Part shown: one piece after another, positions 26,973-34,882 of the stretch
Numbering within the stretch: the first letter of the stretch is position 1
Layout of the letters: every line of letters starts with the position of its first letter
Source: Candidatus Shapirobacteria bacterium CG03_land_8_20_14_0_80_40_19
Lineage (GTDB): Bacteria; Patescibacteriota; Microgenomatia; UM-FILTER-40-11
NCBI GenBank assembly: GCA_002780305.1
Contig: PEVD01000042.1
Coordinates: 1-46,672 of the forward strand
Length of the DNA: 46,672 bases
Direction of reading: 5' to 3'
Translations under genes and position numbers: made by a program
The notes under the pieces: generated by a model
Seen by the model: the letters and a program-made list of their open reading frames with translations, nothing else
Databases searched by the model: none
What the model was told of the DNA's origin: nothing

Positions 26973-27629
26973 ATGAACGAAATAGTTCCGACGATTCTAA
27001 CCAGCGAGATTGAGGATTTTTCCCGAAAAATAAATTCGTTGAGAGGGGTTTGTCCGCGGGTGCAGATAGACATTATTGACGGTAAATTTGCGCCGGCAAA
27101 AACAATTGATTTATCGGCGATCAGGGACTTAATTGATTTGGGGGACTTGAAGATAGATTTGCATTTGATGGTTGAAGAACCGTCGGGTTGGATCAGCCGG
27201 TGTTTAGAATTGGTTCCGGATAGAATAATTGCGCAGATGGAAAAAATGGCTGACCCTTTGGGCTTTGTTAACGAGATAATTGAAAGCGGCGCTCAGGTGG
27301 GACTGGCGCTGGATTTGGAAACCCCGATGAAAAATTATTCCGAAGACATTTATTTATTGGCAGATATTGTCGTTCTTTTGGGGGTAAAAGCGGGTATGGG
27401 CGGACAGGGATTTAATCCGGTAGTTTTGGAAAAAATAAAAAAAATGCGGAAGATTTTGGGAGATCCGCCAGTCGGCGGAGGGAAAATCGGGGTGGACGGC
27501 GGCCTAAACGGAGAGAATATTAAACTTTGCCAAAAGGCGGGGGCGAACGTTTTTTATGTAGGCACCGATTTTTGGCAGGCGGAAAATTCGGAGAAAAGAT
27601 ATAATGAATTATTAAAATTACTTGATTAA
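26973..27629 (+). CDS. rpe: Ribulose-phosphate 3-epimerase
   Basis: VPTILTSEIEDF, VQIDIIDGKF, IDLHLMVEEP, GVKAGMGGQGFNPVVLEKI, IGVDGGLNGENIKLCQKAGANVFYVGT. Confidence 0.88.
   Translation: MNEIVPTILTSEIEDFSRKINSLRGVCPRVQIDIIDGKFAPAKTIDLSAIRDLIDLGDLKIDLHLMVEEPSGWISRCLELVPDRIIAQMEKMADPLGFVNEIIESGAQVGLALDLETPMKNYSEDIYLLADIVVLLGVKAGMGGQGFNPVVLEKIKKMRKILGDPPVGGGKIGVDGGLNGENIKLCQKAGANVFYVGTDFWQAENSEKRYNELLKLLD
27464..27479. repeat. GC-rich palindrome TCCGCC-AGTC-GGCGGA inside rpe
   Basis: Perfect 6-bp stem; encodes the GDPPVGGG segment immediately before KIGVDGG. Confidence 0.55.
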
Positions 27630-27772
27630 ATCCGAAATCCTAAATCCGAAATTCGAAACAAATTCGAATTTTCGAAATTAAAATGACAAAAACGTTTAAA
27701 AAATTTGAAAATTAGTATTTTGAAAATTGTTTCGTATTTCGATATTCGTATTTCGAGTTTTTTTGATAAAAA
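27630..27772. repeat. Intergenic long imperfect inverted repeat (AATCCGAAATTCGAAACAAATTCGAA family)
   Basis: Left aaatccgaaattcgaaacaaattcg; right attgtttcgtatttcgatattcgtatttcga; same family as 9292-9427 and 46444-46578. Confidence 0.7.
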
Positions 27773-28312
27773 ATGATAAAAAAAGTTACCTTTTTCGGTT
27801 CATCTGAAGTTGTTACCGGTAGCGATGTTTATGATTCTGCCTTCAGGACAGCCAAATTGCTGGCCCAAGAGGGCTACGAGGTTATTAACGGCGGTGGACC
27901 GGGAGTGATGAAAGCTTCTTCCGAAGGAGCAAAAGCGGGCGGGGGAAAAGTGATGGGGATTACTTTTAATCCTAAAGATATGACTCATTTTGAAGGCCGT
28001 GATCAAACCAATCCGGTTGATGAAGAAGTTGTCATGGCTAATTATGTTGAAAGAACCGTGCGTTTGTTGGAAGAGGGGGACATATATATATTTTTTAACG
28101 GTGGTACGGGAACAGTTTCTGAATTTGGCATGGCTTGGGGATTGGCGAGACTATATTTCGGCCACCATAAACCCTTAATTTTGTTTGGTGAATTCTGGCA
28201 TGAGATTTTGGAAGCCTTTGGCAGGAACATGTTAATCCGTCCGGAAGAAATCAGAGTTTACCGGATAGTGACAACACCGGAAGAGGTGCTGGAAGAGATT
28301 AAAAAACTCTAA
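27773..28312 (+). CDS. LOG-family (TIGR00730-like) Rossmann-fold protein
   Basis: VINGGGPGVMKASSEGA and FNGGTGTVSEFGMAWG. Confidence 0.85.
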   Translation: MIKKVTFFGSSEVVTGSDVYDSAFRTAKLLAQEGYEVINGGGPGVMKASSEGAKAGGGKVMGITFNPKDMTHFEGRDQTNPVDEEVVMANYVERTVRLLEEGDIYIFFNGGTGTVSEFGMAWGLARLYFGHHKPLILFGEFWHEILEAFGRNMLIRPEEIRVYRIVTTPEEVLEEIKKL

Positions 28313-28456
28313 ATCCTAATTTCTAAATCCTGCCTGGCGGCAGACAGGTCTAAACAATTTTCAAATCAAAAATAACTAAAAATCAAAACAATTTTAGAAA
28401 TTTGAAATTAAAAAATTTGGATTTATTTAGGATTTAGTATTTAGATTTTAGAATTT
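28313..28456. repeat. Intergenic long imperfect inverted repeat with nested CCTGCCTGGCGGCAGACAGG element (28329-28348)
   Basis: Left aatcctaatttctaaatcc...; right ggatttatttaggatttagtatttagattttagaattt; left arm is interrupted by the GC-rich hairpin. Confidence 0.7.
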
Positions 28457-28457
28457 G

Positions 28458-28466
28458 TGGTATTAT
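28458..28466 (+). promoter_or_regulatory. Extended -10 (TGGTATTAT)
   Basis: Ends 6 nt before ATG 28473; predicted leaderless. Confidence 0.45.
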
Positions 28467-28472
28467 TAGTTA

Positions 28473-29300
28473 ATGGTTCCTTTAACGATCTCCGATCTTC
28501 AAGAAACTGCCAAGGTAATAAGAAGAAATTCGATTGAAGCAATTTATAAGGCCGGGTCAGGTCATCCGGGCGGTAGTCTGTCGGCAACCGATATCTTAGT
28601 TTCTTTATTTTTTGGCGGCGTTTTAAATCTGGACAAGAAAGATTTAAAGTCAGAAAAAAGAGACCGTTTTATTTTATCTTGTGGTCATGTCTGCCCCAGT
28701 TTTTATGCCGTTTTAGCCCGCCTGGGTTTTTTTAACGAGGACTTGCTTGGTAATCTTCGTGATCTAGGCAGCAGTCTGCAGGGTCACCCTTCTTCGGTTT
28801 ATGCTGATTTTATCGAAACCTCGACGGGTTCGCTCGGTCAGGGGTTGTCGGTGGGTGCGGGGATGGCGTTGGGAATTAAATTTAAAACACCAAGTTCAAA
28901 GTGTAAAATTGTGGTGCTTTCGTCCGACGGCGAACAAAATGAGGGGTCCCATTGGGAAGCGGTCATGCAATCGGCCTTTCATAAACTGGGAAATTTGTGT
29001 TTAATTATTGATAAGAACAGAATGCAAGTCGGCGGAGAAACGAAAAAAGTTTTGGATATGGATTCGCTTTCGGCAAAATACAAGTCTTTTGATTGGGAAG
29101 TTTATGAAGCGGATGGGCATGATTTCCGCAGCCTGCTTTCGGTATTCAGCCGTTTTAATGAAGCAAAGGATAAACCCAAGGTGGTTATTTGTAAAACAGT
29201 AAGGGGGAAAGGGGTTTCTTTTATGGAAGATAATCTCAAGTATCATTCCTGCACCCTGAGTGAAGAAGAATATCGGAAAGCAATGGAGGAACTGTGTTAA
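28473..29300 (+). CDS. Transketolase, N-terminal (TPP-binding) subunit
   Basis: AGSGHPGGSLSATDILVSLFF, GSLGQGLSVGAGMALGIK, SSDGEQNEGSHWEA. Confidence 0.93.
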   Translation: MVPLTISDLQETAKVIRRNSIEAIYKAGSGHPGGSLSATDILVSLFFGGVLNLDKKDLKSEKRDRFILSCGHVCPSFYAVLARLGFFNEDLLGNLRDLGSSLQGHPSSVYADFIETSTGSLGQGLSVGAGMALGIKFKTPSSKCKIVVLSSDGEQNEGSHWEAVMQSAFHKLGNLCLIIDKNRMQVGGETKKVLDMDSLSAKYKSFDWEVYEADGHDFRSLLSVFSRFNEAKDKPKVVICKTVRGKGVSFMEDNLKYHSCTLSEEEYRKAMEELC

Positions 29301-30202
29301 TTTCAATGCGCGATGCCTTCGGAGAGGCAATGCTGGAGCTGGGAAAACAAAATCCCAAGGTTTTGGCTTTGACGGCCGATTTGGGGCCGTCGGTCAGGCT
29401 GGATGGATTTGCCCGTGAGTTTCCCGATCGATTTTTTAATGTTGGGGTGGCGGAAGCAAACATGATCGGCCTTGCCGCCGGGATGGCGCTTGAGGGCTTT
29501 ATTCCTTTCTGCGCTTCTTTTGCGGTTTTTTTACCCGGAAGATGTTTCGACCAAATCCGGGTTTCACTTTGCCAAAACAAAGCGAATGTTAAACTGGTCG
29601 GATCCCACTGCGGTTTTACCAATCCGGGTGACGGAGCCTCGGCCCAAAGCGTTGAAGATATCGCTCTTATGAGGGTTTTGCCGGAAATGACGGTGATTTG
29701 CCCGGCGGATGCCATCGAGACAAAAAAAGCGGTTTTAGCAATGGCGCATCAGAATGGTCCGGCGTATCTGCGGATTTCCCGAACGGAAACCCAGGTCGTA
29801 ACCAGTAAGAGCGATCCTTTCAAAATTGGGGAAGCAAGAGTAATAAAACAGGGTAAAAAAATCACTTTAATCGCCTGCGGCACCATGGTGGGAATTGCTT
29901 TGCAGGCGGCGGAGAAAATAGACGGAGAAGTGATAAATCTTTCTACCATCAAACCGTTGGACAAAGCCACGATATTGAAATCTATAAGAAAGACCGGGCG
30001 GGTGATTACAATTGAAGAGCATAGTATTTACGGCGGAATGGGTTCAGCGGTGACGGAAATGGTGTCACAACAGTACCCGGTGCCGGTAAAAATAATGGGG
30101 ATACCGGATGTTTTTGGCGAATCTGCCAGAGAATACCAACAATTGCTTGATAAATACGGGCTGACAGTGGAGAATATTATAAAGAATTACAAACTGTTTT
30201 GA
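29294..30202 (+). CDS. Transketolase, C-terminal subunit
   Basis: MRDAFGEAMLELGKQNPKVLALTADLGPS, NVGVAEANMIGLAAGMALEG, CGFTNPGDGASAQSVEDIALMRVLPEM. Confidence 0.93.
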   Translation: MLISMRDAFGEAMLELGKQNPKVLALTADLGPSVRLDGFAREFPDRFFNVGVAEANMIGLAAGMALEGFIPFCASFAVFLPGRCFDQIRVSLCQNKANVKLVGSHCGFTNPGDGASAQSVEDIALMRVLPEMTVICPADAIETKKAVLAMAHQNGPAYLRISRTETQVVTSKSDPFKIGEARVIKQGKKITLIACGTMVGIALQAAEKIDGEVINLSTIKPLDKATILKSIRKTGRVITIEEHSIYGGMGSAVTEMVSQQYPVPVKIMGIPDVFGESAREYQQLLDKYGLTVENIIKNYKLF

Positions 30203-30261
30203 AGTAAACCAGTAGAGCAGAAGAACAGTACTTGATTTACTATAGTTTATTAAAAAAGTTT

Positions 30262-31224
30262 ATGAAAGTCGCGGTTACCAGAAAAATTCCCCGGGTCGGC
30301 ATTGATGTTTTAGAAGATGCCGGTTTTGAAGTTGTCGGTAATCCGACTGAAAGACTGCTTACCGGGGTTGAACTGCAAAATTTCGTTAAGGGGGCAGACG
30401 GCATTTTGTGTTTGATTATTGATCGAATTACCAAGGAAGTGATTGACGCGGCGGGCGGTAACTTAAAAATTATTGCCAATTATGGCGTAGGGTATGACAA
30501 CATTGACTTTGAGTATGCAAAAAGCAAGGGGGTAATGGTGACAAACACTCCTTCTGAACTTTCTTCAAGGGCGGTTGCCGAATTTACCATCGGGTTGATT
30601 TTTGCCGTTTTAAAAAGAATTGTTGAAGGAGATGAATTTTGCCGGCGGGGAGATATGGGGGGCTGGAAACCGGAAATTTTTTTGGGAATGAACTTGGAGG
30701 GAAGAACCTTAGGGATTGTTGGCTTGGGTAGAATTGGTTGTTTAGTGGCTAAAATAGCCAAGGCCTTTGGCTTGCGGGTCGTTTATACCAAAAGAAACCG
30801 CGACCTTGAAGCGGAAAAAGAGTTTGGACTGGAATATATGAGTTTTGAGAATTTACTGCGGGAATCGGATATTGTGTCGCTCCATGTCCCTTTGACCAAC
30901 GAAACCAGGCGTATGATTAATCAACGGACTTTGGAATTAATGAAGGACACGGCTTTTTTAATCAACACTTCCCGGGGAGGGGTAGTTGATGAAGCTGCTT
31001 TGGTTGAATATTTAAAAAAAGGCAAGCTTTCTGGTGCGGCTTTGGATGTTTATGAGTATGAGCCGGAAATTAATCCCGAGCTTTGCGGGCTGCCGAATGT
31101 GGTAATTACGCCTCATATTGCCTCTTCAGTTCAGGAAGTCCGCGACGATATGGCAATTATGGCGGCCAAGAATATAGTGGAGGCCCTTAATGGTCGAACA
31201 CCGCCCAATTTAGTAAATAGATAA
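30262..31224 (+). CDS. D-2-hydroxyacid dehydrogenase (glycerate/glyoxylate reductase-like)
   Basis: GRTLGIVGLGRIGCLVAKIAKAFG, LINTSRGGVVDEAALVEYL, NVVITPHIASSVQEVRDDM. Start moved from 30232 to MKVAVTRKIP. Confidence 0.9.
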   Translation: MKVAVTRKIPRVGIDVLEDAGFEVVGNPTERLLTGVELQNFVKGADGILCLIIDRITKEVIDAAGGNLKIIANYGVGYDNIDFEYAKSKGVMVTNTPSELSSRAVAEFTIGLIFAVLKRIVEGDEFCRRGDMGGWKPEIFLGMNLEGRTLGIVGLGRIGCLVAKIAKAFGLRVVYTKRNRDLEAEKEFGLEYMSFENLLRESDIVSLHVPLTNETRRMINQRTLELMKDTAFLINTSRGGVVDEAALVEYLKKGKLSGAALDVYEYEPEINPELCGLPNVVITPHIASSVQEVRDDMAIMAAKNIVEALNGRTPPNLVNR

Positions 31225-31324
31225 TAAATATCAACTGACTTTGTTAATTTACAATTTTAAACATTTAAAATTCGTATATTTTGATTTAAAATTTAAAATT
31301 TAAGAAGCTGTTTTAAGAAAATAT

Positions 31325-32077
31325 ATGCAAGTTAACTTAGATAAAATTACTAAAAATGGCAAAGCCCTGTTTCTGGCTTATGACCAGGGGTTGGAGCACG
31401 GGCCGACGGATTTTAATGAAGAAAGCGTTAATCCGCTAAAAGTTTTGGAAATTGCGGACAGTGGCTTTTTTACCGGGCTGATTTTACAAAAAGGAATCGC
31501 CGAGAAATATTTTTTTAATAAAAATTACCAGGTTCCCTTAATCGTAAAATTAAACGGTAAAACCAATTTAATTAAAGACGAAGACCCTTATTCTCCCCAG
31601 ATTTGTTCGGTAGCGGAGGCTTTAAGTTATGGAGCGGCGGCGGTTGGTTATACCATCTATATAGGTAGTGAACATGAGCCTAAGATGACGGCTGAGTTTG
31701 GTAAAATTGAGCAGGAAGCCGAAGAGGCCGGCATTCCCGTAATTGCCTGGATGTACCCCCGCGGAAGAAATATTCCCGATGAAAAAGACCCCAAAATTAT
31801 CGCTTATGCCGCCAGAGTAGGGCTTGAGTTGGGGGCGGATATTATTAAAATCCGCTATACCGGTGACCCGGTCAGTTTTAATTGGGTAATCCGAAATGCG
31901 GGGGAAGCGAAAGTGGTGGTCATGGGGGGGTCGAAAGAGGACGAAAAAACCTTTTTAGAAAGAACAAGCATTGTTATGGATCAGGGGGCGATCGGTTTGG
32001 CAGTGGGGCGCAATATCTGGCAAAACCCACAACCGCTAAAGATAGCGAAAAAGATAGCGGAGATTATTTGGAACTGA
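31325..32077 (+). CDS. Fructose-bisphosphate aldolase class I, DhnA/archaeal type
   Basis: ALFLAYDQGLEHGPTDF, LIVKLNGKTNL, ADIIKIRYTGDPVSF, VMGGSKEDEKTFLERTSIVMDQGAIGLAVGRNIWQ. Confidence 0.9.
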   Translation: MQVNLDKITKNGKALFLAYDQGLEHGPTDFNEESVNPLKVLEIADSGFFTGLILQKGIAEKYFFNKNYQVPLIVKLNGKTNLIKDEDPYSPQICSVAEALSYGAAAVGYTIYIGSEHEPKMTAEFGKIEQEAEEAGIPVIAWMYPRGRNIPDEKDPKIIAYAARVGLELGADIIKIRYTGDPVSFNWVIRNAGEAKVVVMGGSKEDEKTFLERTSIVMDQGAIGLAVGRNIWQNPQPLKIAKKIAEIIWN

Positions 32078-32146
32078 TTAAATTTTTTAAAATTGGAATA
32101 TTAATAATTGATTTTAAATTAAAAATTAGAAATTAAAAATTGTAAA

Positions 32147-33124
32147 ATGTTTGACGTAATCTCACTCGGTACTGCCACTTATGATGTTTTCTTAAAATCT
32201 CCCGGAATGGAAATTAACCAAAAAGGGGAGGATGAGAATATTTGTTTTCGTTATGGAGCAAAACTTGAAGTTAACGAGATATTTTTTGACTATGGGGGAG
32301 GGGGAACCAATTCGGCAGTTACTTTTGCCAGGCAGGGTTTAAAGATAGCCAGTATAGTTCAGGTGGGGGACGATTTTTTCGGTAAGAAAATATTGGCGGA
32401 TTTGCAAAAAGAGGGAGTGGCGACTAACTTGGTAAATATTCAAGAAGGAAATACTGATTATTCGACGATTTTATGGGTACCGAATGGAGGAAGGACAATT
32501 TTGGTTTATCGGGGGAAAACCAGACTGGAAATTGATAATGTGCTTTGGGACAAATTAGATTCCAAATGGTTTTATATTTCTTCGTTGGAGGGAAATTTAC
32601 AAATAATTGAAAATTTAATCCGCCGATTTGGCGGAGAAAATTGTCGGATCGCCTGGAATCCGGGCAGTCGAGAGCTTAAACAAAAGGAAAAATTGCTTTC
32701 TTTACTGCCAAGTATAACTCTTTTAAATGTAAATAAAGAAGAGATGATCGAGTTATTAGCTATTAGCAATAAGCAATTGGCAATTAGCGACATTTTGAGC
32801 GAAGCGCAAAAATTGCCCTGTGAATACATTGTGATTACGGATGATAAAAGAGGGGCTTATTTTTGGAATAAAAGGGAAAGCTACTGGTATAATTGCGGGA
32901 TTTTTGAAGATTCTCCCAGGGTAGAAACTACCGGCGCCGGTGATGCTTTCGGGTCAGGTTTAGTGACAGGTTTTATGAAAGGATATCCGTTTAAAGAATG
33001 TTTATATCTGGCTTCGGCAAACGCTTCTTCGGTTGTCGGAAAAATGGGGGCAAAGAAGGGAATTTTGAGACCAGAGGATTTGTCGGCCTGGGGAAGAGAG
33101 AAATTATTAATAAAGAGACTTTAA
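32147..33124 (+). CDS. PfkB-family carbohydrate kinase
   Basis: FDYGGGGTNSAVTFARQGLKIASIVQVGDDFFGK, IVITDDKRGAYFW, VETTGAGDAFGSGLVTGF. Confidence 0.9.
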   Translation: MFDVISLGTATYDVFLKSPGMEINQKGEDENICFRYGAKLEVNEIFFDYGGGGTNSAVTFARQGLKIASIVQVGDDFFGKKILADLQKEGVATNLVNIQEGNTDYSTILWVPNGGRTILVYRGKTRLEIDNVLWDKLDSKWFYISSLEGNLQIIENLIRRFGGENCRIAWNPGSRELKQKEKLLSLLPSITLLNVNKEEMIELLAISNKQLAISDILSEAQKLPCEYIVITDDKRGAYFWNKRESYWYNCGIFEDSPRVETTGAGDAFGSGLVTGFMKGYPFKECLYLASANASSVVGKMGAKKGILRPEDLSAWGREKLLIKRL

Positions 33125-33141
33125 ACCAATCCTTGGTAAAA

Positions 33142-34119
33142 ATGCAACAAACAAGAAGTTATTTTCCTCAAAGAAAAACTCCTGGTGAACAAAAACAAAT
33201 AAGAATGGTTTTGGGGCTGGTTTTGGGCTTGACTTTGGTTTTGATATTGTTGGCGACTTGTTATCGGGAATTTCCTAAGTGGTGGCAAAAAATCAACCAA
33301 CCAAAATTGGTCGCTTCCGAAAGACTAACACCGAACCAGCCGACAGTCACACCAACTCCTAGATTTACCGAACAGAAAAAAAGTATCGAGAGCATACTTT
33401 TGCCCCTGCGCGGCAAGTACGGAATTTTTTATGAAGACATCGGGAGTAAAAACAGTTTTGGTATAAATGAAAAAGAGGTTTTTACGGCTGCTTCTTTAAT
33501 TAAAATGCCGGTTTTGATCACTCTTTACCGAGAGGCGGAAATAGGCAATATTAATTTGGATGAAGTTTATAAATTGCAAGCCAGCGATAAAAGAGAGGGA
33601 GCGGGGGCTTTGCAGAACAAGCCGGTCGGATTTGAAATCTCGTATCGAAAAATAGCGGAATTGATGGGTGAACAATCGGACAATACGGCTTTTAATGTTG
33701 TTGCCAATAAATTAGGAACAGAAAAAATTCAAAATACCATTAATGCCTTGGGCATGAAGAATACTTCCTACGCCGAAAACTTAACTTCTCCGGTCGAGAT
33801 GGGGTTGTTATTTAGAAAATTATATTTAGAAAAAATTATTTCTGATAAAAATAGAGATGAGATTTTATCTTTTATAACAGATACGATTTGGGAAGACCGG
33901 ATCCCGGTGGGAGTGCCTGAAGGGATTAATGTCAGCCATAAAATTGGGACGGAAGTTGGGGTGATTTCCGACGCGGGTATTGTTTTTGGTCCAAAACCCT
34001 TTATTTTGGTAATTATGTCTCAGGAAGTCAACGAAATCGAAGCCAGAAAAGCCTTGCCGGAAATAACCAAAAAGATTTACGAAATGACGCAGGGTCTTGA
34101 CACAAAAGAAAGGGAGTGA
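33142..34119 (+). CDS. Class A beta-lactamase-like / serine D,D-peptidase-fold protein with N-terminal TM anchor
   Basis: SLIK (SxxK), SDN, KIG motifs in order. The ORF-track start (32998) overlaps pfkB; ATG 33142 preferred. Confidence 0.85.
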   Translation: MQQTRSYFPQRKTPGEQKQIRMVLGLVLGLTLVLILLATCYREFPKWWQKINQPKLVASERLTPNQPTVTPTPRFTEQKKSIESILLPLRGKYGIFYEDIGSKNSFGINEKEVFTAASLIKMPVLITLYREAEIGNINLDEVYKLQASDKREGAGALQNKPVGFEISYRKIAELMGEQSDNTAFNVVANKLGTEKIQNTINALGMKNTSYAENLTSPVEMGLLFRKLYLEKIISDKNRDEILSFITDTIWEDRIPVGVPEGINVSHKIGTEVGVISDAGIVFGPKPFILVIMSQEVNEIEARKALPEITKKIYEMTQGLDTKERE

Positions 34120-34123
34120 TATT

Positions 34124-34393
34124 ATGAATTTAATTATGAATAATAATATGAATTCTAGTTTAAATACTCAAAGAGTCACCGTGAGCTTGCCGGATTACAT
34201 ATATAGAAGACTGGTTAAACAAGTTCCCGAAAGGCAAGTCAGCCGTTTTGTGGCTAGTGTTTTAGAGGAAAAACTTTTTATGCACAAGAAACAGACTACA
34301 GATCCGATTGATGATTTTGTAAATTTACGAAGAAAATTGCCCAAAATTAGCGACAAAAAGATCTTTGCTGCAATTAGGAAGGGCAGGATGTGA
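34124..34393 (+). CDS. VapB-like antitoxin (ribbon-helix-helix type)
   Basis: QRVTVSLPDYIYRRLVKQVPERQVSRFVASVLEEKL; overlaps PIN gene by 4 nt. Confidence 0.7.
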   Translation: MNLIMNNNMNSSLNTQRVTVSLPDYIYRRLVKQVPERQVSRFVASVLEEKLFMHKKQTTDPIDDFVNLRRKLPKISDKKIFAAIRKGRM

Positions 34394-34803
34394 AGAACTA
34401 TATTGTTGATGCTTCTTTTGTGGTAAAAGCTCTTTTATCAGAGAAATCTTCGGTAGTTGAACAATTTGAAAAAATTCTCAAAGAGCAGGAAAACAAGAAA
34501 GCCAAGGTGTGTTCTTATTCTTTGTTGCCAATAGAAGTCGCCAATGCTTTAAGATTTTCTTTAAAAGATAAAGAAGCGGTTGAAGAAGCTTTTGAGAAAT
34601 TTTCCCTTCTTGATATTGAGTGTCTAACTCTAAATATTTCCCAAATTAAATCAGCTCTGCAATGGTCTCACGAACTTGGAACAACGGTTTACGATACGGC
34701 TTATCATTCGTTGGCAAAATTATTGGATGGAGATTTCTATACTTGCGATAGAGAATATTTCCAAAAAGCGGGTAAAGAGGGGAATATTGTTTTAATAAAA
34801 TAA
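34390..34803 (+). CDS. vapC: PIN-domain toxin (VapC-like)
   Basis: YIVDASFVVKALL, LPIEVANALRFS, TTVYDTAYHSLAKLLDGDFYTCDREYF. Confidence 0.85.
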   Translation: MKNYIVDASFVVKALLSEKSSVVEQFEKILKEQENKKAKVCSYSLLPIEVANALRFSLKDKEAVEEAFEKFSLLDIECLTLNISQIKSALQWSHELGTTVYDTAYHSLAKLLDGDFYTCDREYFQKAGKEGNIVLIK

Positions 34804-34882
34804 TTGAGGCCAAAAGGGGAGGCCTTGCGAGGCTGTTTTTGTCCAGGATTTTTTCAAAGTAGATTTTTTCCCCGAAGAAAGT

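Noticed and set aside
34822-34845. Weak hairpin plus T-run after vapC as terminator
   Set aside because: Stem of only about 4 bp; not enough to call.
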